From the NCBI RefSeq assembly GCF_012584445.1, contig NZ_JABAHI010000008.1, positions 248,001 to 312,000 on the forward strand: a DNA stretch of 64,000 nt, in the 5' to 3' direction. The notes beneath the pieces are model-generated. The model had not been told where the DNA came from, searched no databases, and saw only the letters and a program-made list of their open reading frames with translations. A program made the position numbers and the translations under genes. This DNA comes from Olsenella sp. KGMB02461 (lineage in GTDB: Bacteria > Actinomycetota > Coriobacteriia > Coriobacteriales > Atopobiaceae). Shown here piece by piece: positions 34,505 through 43,350 of the stretch; position 1 is the stretch's first letter; every line of letters begins with the position of its first letter.

Positions 34505-35484
34505 GGCAGCCTCCTCTCTTGAAAGGTCAGATAGCCAAAGACTGCCAGGGGCAGCCCTAAAAGCACCAAAGACAAAAGGTTGACGGGGCCAGGAAGGGCG
34601 CCTTCTAAGAGCGCCTGAGGCGTAAGAGCGCTTACCCAACCTGCCTGGCAGCAGAAGAAGGCGCCCAGCATAAGCCCATCTGCCATCAGAAGCATCGCAA
34701 ACTGTACTTTTTGGGAAATAGACCAACGCCATTGGCGGTAATGGCTTCTGGGGCCCACTCCCCACCCGCGCGCTTCCATGGAAGAGGCGCGGGAGAGCGA
34801 GTCTGCCAGGGTCCAGCCCAGCAGTGCGGTAGAGATGCGGGCGGCCCAACTCAGCTTCGCACTCATCCACTGGGGGTGTGCGGCCTTCTGAGGCATGGGT
34901 TTCTTGGCAGGGGGAGAACCGGGAGCATTTTGAGAGTTTGAGGGCCGCGAGGCCGTACAGGCTTCTCTGACAGCCTTGGCGCCTTGAGCCTGCCCAAAGA
35001 GATTTGGTACAAGGCGCATGGCCATAGAGACCATAAGCGCCAGCGTAGGGGCTGCCGAACCTAAAAGATCGCAAAGCTCGTCGGCAGAAAGGATGAGCCC
35101 AAAGACCTCCAGCCAAGCCAGCGAGGCCGCCAACATGAGGCCCGTGAGGATCCCCCACATAAGGCTCTCGCCATAGATGGCAAAGGGCCCTAGAGTAAGG
35201 AGCTTCTGGGTGCCCGAAGGGGAAATCAGCGGATTGAGCAAAATAATGATGATCAGGAGCGGCGCCGCCTGTCTGAGCGTGCGCAAGGCAGCGGCAGGTC
35301 CGCTCACAAGACAGATAAAGCCCAGGGCCAGCACCAATGACGCTGCAAGCAGCATCACAGAGAAGCACCCCAGAGTGATCAAAAGCGGCGTGAGGGCCAA
35401 GAGGGCTCGCAAGGCTGGGTGCAACTGGCCAAAGAGCGGCTGCTGCGAATGGGATTTGTAGATGTCAAAGAAACCACCGGTCAC
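34501..35484 (-). CDS. ecfT: ECF transporter transmembrane component EcfT
   Basis: A 327-aa membrane coupling protein of ECF transporters: N-terminal helices to about 110, SADELCDLLGSAAPTLALMV, the ATPase-contacting SMEARGWG motif (about 243), and three C-terminal helices. A Pro/Ser/Lys-rich insertion (about 175-210) lengthens the cytoplasmic region and holds a one-mismatch copy of the dispersed 11-mer (34899). The start is GTG with AAGGAG. Confidence 0.9.
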   Translation of the reverse strand: MTGGFFDIYKSHSQQPLFGQLHPALRALLALTPLLITLGCFSVMLLAASLVLALGFICLVSGPAAALRTLRQAAPLLIIIILLNPLISPSGTQKLLTLGPFAIYGESLMWGILTGLMLAASLAWLEVFGLILSADELCDLLGSAAPTLALMVSMAMRLVPNLFGQAQGAKAVREACTASRPSNSQNAPGSPPAKKPMPQKAAHPQWMSAKLSWAARISTALLGWTLADSLSRASSMEARGWGVGPRSHYRQWRWSISQKVQFAMLLMADGLMLGAFFCCQAGWVSALTPQALLEGALPGPVNLLSLVLLGLPLAVFGYLTFQERRLP

Positions 35485-35527
35485 AGACGAACTCCTTGGA
35501 TGGCTAAGATTACCCAGCAGTCTAGCG

Positions 35528-35557
35528 AAAGAGGCCTCCTGTTGCGGAGGCCTCTTT
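35528..35557 (-). terminator. Terminator after the NlpC/P60 wall enzyme gene
   Basis: A perfect 12-bp stem AAAGAGGCCTCC/GGAGGCCTCTTT with a 6-base loop. It lies 42 bases past the stop; the stem ends in CTCTTT on the minus strand. Confidence 0.82.
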
Positions 35558-35599
35558 GAGGGGGATCAAAACCACGTATTTCACCTGGAGCCTAAAGCC

Positions 35600-37720
35600 T
35601 TAGATGTAAAGGCGGCCCACTCCCAGATAATTGGCGCCTGAGGCTCGAATGGAAGCCTGGCGCACGCGCCCAGGAACGGCTTCGATCACCTGGTCGTTTC
35701 CAATATAGATGGCTACATGGCCGGGCCAAAAGATAAGGTCGCCCGGGGCTCGGGACTCGAAGGCGATCTTTTGGATCTTGCCGTAAGACCAGAAGTTATT
35801 GGCGTCGTGGCTGTGCCACCCATGAGGTCCGGTGATCCAATGGTTATAAGGATTGAATTCTCCCAGATCCATGCCGGTTGCATAGGCGCACTGGTAAACC
35901 AAGCCAATGCAGTCCACTCCTACTCCCGGAGCATCGGAGTAGTTCCACCTATAGGGGGTTCCCAGGTAGTTGCGGGCCCGTGCTAAGAACGCGCGTATGC
36001 ATTGCTCTCGGGTGGCATCTGCCCTAATGGTAGGGGCGGTGACATAATAGCCATGGCCTGCCCCTGGGAACCGCACCCCATAGGAAGACACCTGATAGTA
36101 GTTGGAAGGGTTTTGCCAACCAGTCTTTCCTGATGCAGGAAGGCTGGGATCCCAGGCGCCCGACCCATTGACCCACCAGGAGCCAACCCACGCGTTGTGG
36201 GCCATGGCCCCCGAGCCATCGCAGTAATACCAATAGTCGCCGTCTTGAAACCACCCGGTCTTCATGGCGCCGTCGTCTGGGCCGCCCAGATAGTACCAGG
36301 CCCTTCCAACCCATTGCCAACCTGAGGCCATGGCTCCCGAGGAGTAGAGGTAATACCAGGCGTTCCCCAGCCTCATCCAGCCTTTGGCATGCATGGCCCC
36401 TGAGCCGTCCAGGTAATACCAGGCATTGTCGATTTTTTGCCAGCCTGTGTGCATGGCGGCAGAAGCAGGGTCCAAGTAGTACCAGGAGCCGTTTAAAAGC
36501 CAGCCGGTAGCAGCGGCTCCGGAGCTAGAGAGGTAATACCAGCGATTGCCCAGCCACTTCCAGCCGCCAGATAGCATGCGGCCTGACATGTCCATGTAGT
36601 AATGGGCGCCGTCTACCACTCTCCACCCGGTAGCCATGGCGCAATTGTCGGCAGGGTCAAGGTAGTACCAGGAACCGTCCCAGAGCCAGCCAGAAAATGC
36701 AGCGCCCGAGGAGGTCAAGTAATGCCAGCGGCTGCCCAACCACTTCCATCCGCTGGAAAGCATATGGCCCGAGCCATCCATAAAGTAATGGGCGCCATCG
36801 ACCGTGCGCCATCCGGTAGCCATGGCGCCGTTGTCGTCAAGCCAATACCAGGCACCGTCCCAGAGCCAGCTATGAGTGCGCATAGCCCCATCGTGCGCCC
36901 CACCCTGGCCGCCATAGTAGCGCCACACAGCACCATCCAAAAACCAGCCGGTAACCATGGCGCCTTGAGCATTAAACCGATAGGTCCTGCCATCGATGAC
37001 ACGCTCGGCGTCTGCTATGCGCACGCCATTGTAGGTGGTGTAGTGCCATCCCTGGCTATCAGAAGACCAAGTGCCTGCAGGCTCGTCCCACTGACATTCG
37101 ATCTTCAGGCCGCTCACCGGCGAGCCATCGCAGCTGAGCGAGACTACTCGAAGGGCACCATCCTCGTCTTTCACCGTCACCACAAAGGTGAGGCTGGATT
37201 TTGCCAGTGAGAATCCTGGCCGGTCTTTAGCCGTGAGCTCCAGCTTGTAGCTATAAGTCCCCGGGGCGTCAAAGGTGAGTGCAGGAAGCTCGATGGCCCC
37301 CTCTTTGGAATTGGCCGCCTCTCCTACACAGATGCCCTGATCTATGAGCTTGGCTGTAACATCTGCTTCTTGTAGCGTTCCTCCATTGTTGACAGTTGCC
37401 AAGAGGGGCACCTCGTAGGAGATGGGGTCGCAGGCGGGAGGCTGGGGCTCTTCAGGATCTTCCTGCTCTTCATTAGGGTTTCCAGGATCGTTGGGTTTGG
37501 CAGGGGCATCAGGGTCTTGATCCTCGGCGCTGGTGTCTGGGGAAGCCTCCTGCGACACGATGCCACCCTGTTCAGCATTTTGCAATGAGGGAGCTGAGCC
37601 CGTTGACGGTTTATCAGAGCCAACAGCCAATGCCATAGGCTCTGGCGCCATCACAAGGCTTGCCACAATCATGCAGATCGCAAGTGTGCTGATGGGAGTT
37701 GGGCGATGTCTGCCTGTCAT
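35600..37720 (-). CDS. Secreted NlpC/P60 peptidoglycan hydrolase with wall-binding repeats
   Basis: 706 aa. Signal peptide (about 1-32), Pro/Asp/Glu-rich linker, one pilin-type (Spy0128/FctA-like) beta domain at about 90-215 (FDAPGTYSYKLELTAKDRPG), then about 17 tryptophan-rich repeats of the choline/glucan-binding type (WYYLDGSGAM..GW, about 220-550), and a C-terminal NlpC/P60 domain with Cys in GVDCIGLVYQC and His in PGHVAIYIG. It should cut peptidoglycan stem peptides while bound to a wall polymer. The start at 37720 has GGAGG. Repeats share a near-identical block with the next gene. Confidence 0.9.
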   Translation of the reverse strand: MTGRHRPTPISTLAICMIVASLVMAPEPMALAVGSDKPSTGSAPSLQNAEQGGIVSQEASPDTSAEDQDPDAPAKPNDPGNPNEEQEDPEEPQPPACDPISYEVPLLATVNNGGTLQEADVTAKLIDQGICVGEAANSKEGAIELPALTFDAPGTYSYKLELTAKDRPGFSLAKSSLTFVVTVKDEDGALRVVSLSCDGSPVSGLKIECQWDEPAGTWSSDSQGWHYTTYNGVRIADAERVIDGRTYRFNAQGAMVTGWFLDGAVWRYYGGQGGAHDGAMRTHSWLWDGAWYWLDDNGAMATGWRTVDGAHYFMDGSGHMLSSGWKWLGSRWHYLTSSGAAFSGWLWDGSWYYLDPADNCAMATGWRVVDGAHYYMDMSGRMLSGGWKWLGNRWYYLSSSGAAATGWLLNGSWYYLDPASAAMHTGWQKIDNAWYYLDGSGAMHAKGWMRLGNAWYYLYSSGAMASGWQWVGRAWYYLGGPDDGAMKTGWFQDGDYWYYCDGSGAMAHNAWVGSWWVNGSGAWDPSLPASGKTGWQNPSNYYQVSSYGVRFPGAGHGYYVTAPTIRADATREQCIRAFLARARNYLGTPYRWNYSDAPGVGVDCIGLVYQCAYATGMDLGEFNPYNHWITGPHGWHSHDANNFWSYGKIQKIAFESRAPGDLIFWPGHVAIYIGNDQVIEAVPGRVRQASIRASGANYLGVGRLYI
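36253..36680 (-). repeat. 428-bp near-identical repeat block, copy A
   Basis: Part of the wall-binding repeats of the NlpC/P60 gene. It aligns without gaps to 38621-39048 in the neighbouring gene; I count 8 mismatches in 428 (about 98% identity). Flanking repeats are clearly more diverged. Confidence 0.93.
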
Positions 37721-37780
37721 CTTGAGCGGCCTCCAAGAATAACCTTTCATCCCTATAAGCAATCATTCCAATAGTAACGT

Positions 37781-37816
37781 AAAACAGGACCGTCCTTTAT
37801 GAGACGGCCCTGTTTT
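37781..37816 (-). terminator. Terminator after the L,D-transpeptidase gene
   Basis: AAAACAGGACCGTC pairs with GACGGCCCTGTTTT (one mismatch, 8-base loop), 74 bases past the stop, ending TGTTTTA on the minus strand. Confidence 0.82.
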
Positions 37817-37889
37817 CTTGGGATAGTATTTTGGATGTAGCTGCAGGCAGTTCCCCGTATACCCTACCTAAGATTTAATGCTCTTGCTC

Positions 37890-39839
37890 CTAATAGACAA
37901 CTACCTTGCTGCCGCGAGGGAGCGTTTGCTGCACCCAATAGGCATCGTCGATGGAGAGGCGCACGCAGCCATGGCTCAAGTTTTGGCCTAGGCGCCCATC
38001 TTGCACTACGCGGGTACCGGGATTGTAAAGAATCGAATGGAAGAGGTACCCATCGTAGAACTGCGTCCAGTAATAGCAGCTATAGCCCTTGTTCTCGCCA
38101 AAGGAATAGCCTTTGTTGCCCACGGTAAACTGCCCTTTGACAGTGGGAGTGTAACGAGAGCCGGCACTGCAGGTCATAAAGCGCACTTGGTTCCAGTGTC
38201 CCTGAGAACCCTGATAGATACCCACGCGGTTAGCGGAGGTGTCAACCATGGCAAGCCAGGGAGTTGCGCTGCTATAGCCTTGGGCCCAAACGCTCATAGT
38301 CCCTTGTACTGTGGTAGGGATCGCTCCGGGTACCCAACGGCCGCCGCCATCCACATAGTAGCGGCCTCCATCTACCCAGCTGTTGGCAGCCATAGCTCCA
38401 GATGGCCCCACCCAATAGGCATTGTCTATCCAGCAGTTGGCACGCATGGCTCCATCGTTGGCGCCTCCAAGGTAATACCAGGCGCCTCCTATCCACTGCC
38501 AGCCAGAGAGCATGGCGCCGGAGCCGTTCAAGTAATACCAGGCATTGCCAATCCAGCGCCAGCCCGTAGCCATTGCTCCTGAACCCGTAAGGTAGTACCA
38601 GGCGCCACGCACCTTGTTCCACCCGGTCTTCATGGCGCCGTCGTCTGGGCCGCCCAGATAGTACCAGGCTCCTCCAACCCATTGCCAACCTGAGGCCATG
38701 GCTCCCGAGGAGTAGAGGTAATACCAGGCGTTCCCCAGCCTCATCCATCCGTTGGCATGCATGGCCCCTGAGCCGTCCAGGTAATACCAGGCATTGTCGA
38801 TTTTTTGCCAGCCTGTGCGCATGGCGGCAGAAGCAGGGTCCAAGTAGTACCAGGAGCCGTTTAAAAGCCAGCCGGTAGCAGCGGCTCCGGAGCTAGAGAG
38901 GTAGTACCAGCGATTACCCAGCCACTTCCAGCCGCCAGATAGCATGCGGCCTGACATGTCCATGTAGTAATGGGCGCCGTCTACCACTTTCCACCCGGTA
39001 GCCATGGCGCAATTGTCGGCAGGGTCAAGGTAGTACCAGGAACCGTCCAAGAGCCAACCGGAGGTGAGCTCTCCTTGAGCGGTGGCATGGTAGCGACGGT
39101 TTTGGAATGTCTTCCATCCATTGGCCATAAGTTTGCCAGAGCCATCGAAGAGGTAATGGTTGTCGCCGATCTTCGCCACGCGTTTTTTCATAAGGGAGCC
39201 ATCGTCTTGCACGAAAGTGCGCGAGGAGCCGCTTCCCTGCCAGCCACGATTGGGAGCGAGATAGCTATTGGCAAAGGTCATGGGTGTAGAGGGGGAAGCG
39301 ACCTTGGCAATCAGGGAGGCCTTGTCTTCTGCGAGGGAGACGGTGACCGCTACGGTGAACTTTTGAGTATCAAGGGTATAGCCAGAAGCTGCATTGCCGG
39401 TTTGGGAAAGCTCATAGGTATAGGTGCCTGCTTGAGCAATCTCGAAGCTGCTGAGCACTACCTTGCCCGAGGCATCGTTTGTGCCCGAAGCCACAGTTTG
39501 ACCCTTGTCGTCTTTGAGCACAAAGCTGAATTGCCCTTGGGTGAGCCCATGGTTCTTGAGGGTTACCTGGGCTGTGAGGTGTTCAACCGTCGCAGGGATA
39601 GGATCCTTTTTATCGTCGGGATCTTGAGGGTCTGCGGGATCTTCAGGATCTTGCGATCCCGGGTTTTCTGGATTTGGATCAGGAGCAGCAGGATTGGCGG
39701 TGGCGGGCTCGCCTGGGCCTGACTGCACCAAAGCATTGAGCGCTATAGCTGGCGTAGTCAGGCCGCTAAGAGCAAACAGCACCACTAAAGCCCAGGTCGA
39801 CAGAGTTTTCCTAGGAGTCATCCTCGACCTTTTGACCAT
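37890..39839 (-). CDS. Secreted L,D-transpeptidase (YkuD) with wall-binding repeats
   Basis: 649 aa. Signal peptide (about 1-35), Pro/Asp-rich linker, a pilin-type/FctA-like beta domain (about 85-205), a dozen tryptophan-rich wall-binding repeats (about 215-510) and a C-terminal YkuD domain ending in the catalytic LSHGCVRLSIDDA. It should form or exchange L,D cross-links in peptidoglycan. The domain plan matches the preceding NlpC/P60 protein except for the catalytic end. The start at 39839 has GAGAGGGGG. Confidence 0.9.
   Translation of the reverse strand: MVKRSRMTPRKTLSTWALVVLFALSGLTTPAIALNALVQSGPGEPATANPAAPDPNPENPGSQDPEDPADPQDPDDKKDPIPATVEHLTAQVTLKNHGLTQGQFSFVLKDDKGQTVASGTNDASGKVVLSSFEIAQAGTYTYELSQTGNAASGYTLDTQKFTVAVTVSLAEDKASLIAKVASPSTPMTFANSYLAPNRGWQGSGSSRTFVQDDGSLMKKRVAKIGDNHYLFDGSGKLMANGWKTFQNRRYHATAQGELTSGWLLDGSWYYLDPADNCAMATGWKVVDGAHYYMDMSGRMLSGGWKWLGNRWYYLSSSGAAATGWLLNGSWYYLDPASAAMRTGWQKIDNAWYYLDGSGAMHANGWMRLGNAWYYLYSSGAMASGWQWVGGAWYYLGGPDDGAMKTGWNKVRGAWYYLTGSGAMATGWRWIGNAWYYLNGSGAMLSGWQWIGGAWYYLGGANDGAMRANCWIDNAYWVGPSGAMAANSWVDGGRYYVDGGGRWVPGAIPTTVQGTMSVWAQGYSSATPWLAMVDTSANRVGIYQGSQGHWNQVRFMTCSAGSRYTPTVKGQFTVGNKGYSFGENKGYSCYYWTQFYDGYLFHSILYNPGTRVVQDGRLGQNLSHGCVRLSIDDAYWVQQTLPRGSKVVVY
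38621..39048 (-). repeat. 428-bp near-identical repeat block, copy B
   Basis: Wall-binding repeats of the L,D-transpeptidase gene, about 98% identical to 36253-36680 in the same orientation, 2.37 kb away. Confidence 0.93.
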
Positions 39840-40049
39840 CAGATCCCCCTCTCCTCTGATTAACACCTATTCAAGAATATGGGGACTCATGCCCAGATTC
39901 AAGGGAGTAAAAATCATTATGCAATTGATTGGCAAAGATCGAAGGCCTGCGCTTGGTTCGCTCCTAGCCCTCTGGCCAAGAAACACTCCCCTTTCTTTGA
40001 GGGAGCCTTTCTTGGCAAGGCTAAAAAGGCTCGAGATCGCCCAAGAGCC

Positions 40050-41390
40050 CTAGATGACAAACTGCTCTTTGTAAAGGTCTTTGGGGACCATATGGGAGAG
40101 CCAGAGGCTCGAGATAGCATGGAAGATATCGCGCTCTTCCTGGTCTTGAAGGCCGTTTTCTGCCAGTTGCACCAAGCGCATCACCAGTGTGGTGCAAGGG
40201 AGGCCGTAGAGCTTGGCATCCCAGCCATGCTCCTCGAGCTCGGCCTGGGCATCCATGACATTTTGCGCGCTAACGTCACAGAAGAGCTCGCCGGCCTTGG
40301 CGAATGCGTTGTCATTGTAGAAGATGCCTTTGATGAAGGCGGCAAGGGCTGCCGCGAGCTGAGGAGGCATGGAGTCTGGCGTGCGAATCTCGAGGAAGCC
40401 CTTGAGGCGCACCGTGGGAAAGACCATGGAAAGCAGATGGAAGAGCTCGCCTTGGGAAAGCTCGCGCATGGCCATGATGTCGGCTTCGGTAGCAGAACAA
40501 GTGGGGATGGTGAGACCGGAGTCGTCGGTGAAAAGGATAGGGCAGACGCCCATAAGCCACTGCACGTAGGCTTCTGCCCCAAAGCCCTCGTCAAAAGTGC
40601 CGGGAACGATGCCACAGCGCGCAGGATCCATGTGGTCCCAAATGCGGGCACGCACCATGCGAGGAGTGTCGTCCACACTGAGGCCTCGCCAAGAAATCAC
40701 GTTGTCGCACAGGAAGGCCAACAGCGGGCCCAGGGCTACGGCAAGCCTGTACTCGGCAACCATATTCTGCTCGTCAGAGCAGTCTAAAGAGATCTGAGTA
40801 GAGGCCGAGCAGCGCATCATATCCCGCGCATAGCGTCCAGTATGAGAGAGGGTTTTATCCATCAGGCGGTAGCGCTCTTTAGGGATCAGGGTCACTTCTC
40901 GAGGATTGATGGTAAAGGGGTCGGTCCCTAGGGCCACCAGCTGCCATTCGACCCCCAGGTCTTGGCAGAGCTGGGCATACTGCTCGTCAAAGGCCAAAAT
41001 GGCACCCAAAAGATCGCTCACCGAATTTGAGGGGCCCACCGCCACCTCGAGCTGGGCGCCTGGTTCCAAAGTGATGGAGATGCCCACCTCTTTGTTCTCA
41101 ACCGTGACGGTTCCTTCATAGCCAAAGAGGGTGTCGTCGATAATGAGGGCGCATTCCGGCGCGAAAAAGCGCTCCCAGCGCGCCAGGAGCGTGCTGATGC
41201 TCAAAGGCCCTTCAAAAGGAATGCGCTGTCCTGAGACCGGGTCCAAGATGAGGCGCTCAAGCTCGATGCCCAAGGTGCGCTCATTGCCCAGGCGCTGGGG
41301 TCTGTCATCGCCCCGTACCAGAGAGATCATGGCTTCGCGATTGCGATCAAGACGTTGTTGCTCTTGAGGCGTATAGGCGTGATGACCCAT
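40050..41390 (-). CDS. gshA: Glutamate-cysteine ligase, GCS2 family
   Basis: A 446-aa ATP-dependent ligase joining glutamate and cysteine, of the GCS2/plant-like family (PF04107): LGIELERLILDP near residue 40, the catalytic core GYEGTVTVENKEVGISITLEPGAQLEVA, CSASTQISLDCSDE and FLEIRTPDSMP. It would give gamma-glutamylcysteine; no gshB is nearby, so glutathione itself is unproven. The start at 41390 follows GAGGAT. Confidence 0.87.
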   Translation of the reverse strand: MGHHAYTPQEQQRLDRNREAMISLVRGDDRPQRLGNERTLGIELERLILDPVSGQRIPFEGPLSISTLLARWERFFAPECALIIDDTLFGYEGTVTVENKEVGISITLEPGAQLEVAVGPSNSVSDLLGAILAFDEQYAQLCQDLGVEWQLVALGTDPFTINPREVTLIPKERYRLMDKTLSHTGRYARDMMRCSASTQISLDCSDEQNMVAEYRLAVALGPLLAFLCDNVISWRGLSVDDTPRMVRARIWDHMDPARCGIVPGTFDEGFGAEAYVQWLMGVCPILFTDDSGLTIPTCSATEADIMAMRELSQGELFHLLSMVFPTVRLKGFLEIRTPDSMPPQLAAALAAFIKGIFYNDNAFAKAGELFCDVSAQNVMDAQAELEEHGWDAKLYGLPCTTLVMRLVQLAENGLQDQEERDIFHAISSLWLSHMVPKDLYKEQFVI

Positions 41391-41554
41391 TGGCAAATCC
41401 TCGCTCTGATTTAGTGCGTGACAAAAATGCGCCAAACTAGTCCTGCGTGGCCCATTCTACTCCTCAAACACAAATCGGTGGAGTGCAGAAATTAATTGGC
41501 GAACGGTTATAGGCTCTCATGAAAGGCCCTGTCATCAAGAGCGCACCTTAATTT

Positions 41555-43108
41555 TTAGCGGCTATTGAGGGTGTGGAGTCGAGCGAGGAGGGCGCTTTTC
41601 TCGGCAGGCAAAGAACCTGCCTGCACCTCCTTAAGGAGCCGTTGCAAGAGCAAGCCCACCGAAGGCCCTGGGCTAAGAGACAGCTCGCGGATGACGTCAT
41701 TCCCAGAGACGGGCAAATCAGAAACGCGATAGGGCGCGCCTGCGGCAAGGAGCTTTGCAGCCAGTGACTCAAGCTCATCAACTTCGATCGCATAGGATCT
41801 ATAGGCAGGAGCTTTTGCCATGGCGTCGGCACGTTTGATGACCATCAGCTCATGGACGAGCCACGGAGCCTGCCCTGGGGCATAATGATCCAAATCTGAA
41901 AGGATTGAGAGCACCGAAGCCCTCCGTGGCTTTACCGGCCTGTCGTGTAGGCGGATAAGCGCCAGCGCAGGGATCGCCACGTCTTTGGGAATGGCGAGTC
42001 GATGCAGCACCGCTCGTGCAATATCGCGGCCATGGGCAGGGTGTCCATAGAAATGCGCTTGGCCTCGAGAATCAAAAGTAAGACACTCTGGCTTGGCGAT
42101 ATCGTGCAGAAGGGATGCCCATCCCAAGCGCTCGCTTAATATGCCGCCGCAAAACACTGAGGTGAAATCGCAGACGCGCGCCACATGGTTGAGCACGTCA
42201 TAGGAGTGGTAAGGCGTCTTTTGAGGGAATCCTGCCATGGGCCCGAGCTCGGGGATTGCCGAGAAAAGCGCGTCCTTTTGCTCCCGGAGCGCCCAGCCAG
42301 CCCTGCCAGAAACAACAATGCCGCGCATCTCCTGCCCTACGCGCTCACGGCTCACCAGGTAGAGCCGTTGAGCTCCGCGGTTAACCGCCGCCTGGGTAGC
42401 GGGGTCGATGGCAAAGCCATAGCGAGCAGCAAACCGTACGGCTCGAAGGACTCGCAGCGCATCCTCTTCCATGCGCTCTTGAGGGTCTCCCACAGCGCGA
42501 ATTCGCCGGAGTGCAAGGTCATCGAGACCTCCAAAGAGATCCAACAGGCCGCGGTTGGGATGGTAGGCCATGGCATTTATGGTGAAATCCCGTCTCGCAA
42601 GATCCTGCTCGATAGATGAGACAAAGGATACCTGGGAGGGGTGGCGGCCATCGAGATAAGCCCCTTCCCTGCGATAGGTCGTCACCTCAACGGGTGTGCC
42701 GTCTACCAGGGCAGTGATGGTGCCATGAGCCGATCCAGTGGGAATCACGGCGAAGCCGCGATCTCTCAAGAGAGGGGCTGCCTCTTGCCAAGGGGCCGAG
42801 CTTGCCACGTCCACATCATGGCCAGGCCTGCCCAAAAGCCCGTCTCGCACCCATCCGCCTACGATCCATGCGCTATAGCCTGCTTCTTCCAGCGCCTGGA
42901 TGACTTTGAGCCCCGCGACAGGCTGAGGCAGCGATGCGAGCATGCGTTCGGCTTCCTGGTAGACCTCGTGGATCTGCGGCAAGTCTTTATGATGTGAGGC
43001 AAAAAGACGGGCGGGTTTCTCGGCAGCGGTGTCGCCAGCGGCCCCTCGAGCCACAAGATCCAGGCGAGCCGGCGGCTCGACAAGGGTAAGAGAAGGGCCT
43101 GGGACCAT
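41555..43108 (-). CDS. cca: CCA tRNA nucleotidyltransferase / poly(A) polymerase family
   Basis: 517 aa. The head domain has WIVGGWVRDGLLGRPGHDVDVAS with the GG and D-x-D catalytic motifs, then RRDFTINAMAY and the RAVRFAARYGF template-recognition helix. An HD domain (LLHDIAKP, YGHPAHGRD) follows. The enzyme most likely adds or repairs the tRNA CCA end. The first 75 residues are a low-complexity extension holding a dispersed 11-mer (43015, AAEKP). The start at 43108 is chosen for AAGGAA; the frame stays open upstream without a site. Confidence 0.9.
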   Translation of the reverse strand: MVPGPSLTLVEPPARLDLVARGAAGDTAAEKPARLFASHHKDLPQIHEVYQEAERMLASLPQPVAGLKVIQALEEAGYSAWIVGGWVRDGLLGRPGHDVDVASSAPWQEAAPLLRDRGFAVIPTGSAHGTITALVDGTPVEVTTYRREGAYLDGRHPSQVSFVSSIEQDLARRDFTINAMAYHPNRGLLDLFGGLDDLALRRIRAVGDPQERMEEDALRVLRAVRFAARYGFAIDPATQAAVNRGAQRLYLVSRERVGQEMRGIVVSGRAGWALREQKDALFSAIPELGPMAGFPQKTPYHSYDVLNHVARVCDFTSVFCGGILSERLGWASLLHDIAKPECLTFDSRGQAHFYGHPAHGRDIARAVLHRLAIPKDVAIPALALIRLHDRPVKPRRASVLSILSDLDHYAPGQAPWLVHELMVIKRADAMAKAPAYRSYAIEVDELESLAAKLLAAGAPYRVSDLPVSGNDVIRELSLSPGPSVGLLLQRLLKEVQAGSLPAEKSALLARLHTLNSR

Positions 43109-43350
43109 GGTTTCCTTTCTTGTGGCTGGACAGACAGCTGGAAGCAAGAGCATTGGAAGGGACTGCCCGCGACAGCATCGACGCATCAGCGGACATTTGG
43201 AAATTCTACCCCACACGCTTCTGAGAAGTGGGCTTTGAAGGCTGCCCTCGACGCATGGCTTGCCGCCCTGTCCCTCAAAAAGCCGGGATGGTCCAGGCGG
43301 TGATGGTACTCTAGAGACTGTCGCTACACCTAAAAGTTGCAGGAGGAGCA

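Noticed and set aside
34505-35368. Long upstream extension of the EcfA reading frame (to 758 residues)
   Set aside because: The extra 288 codons lie in another frame inside ecfT and show no domain; the GTG at 34504 with GAGGAGG and a GTGA overlap is a clear start.
35600-39839. Tryptophan-rich repeats considered as a CRISPR or non-coding tandem array
   Set aside because: Spacing keeps the reading frame and encodes wall-binding protein repeats; no constant repeat with variable spacers.
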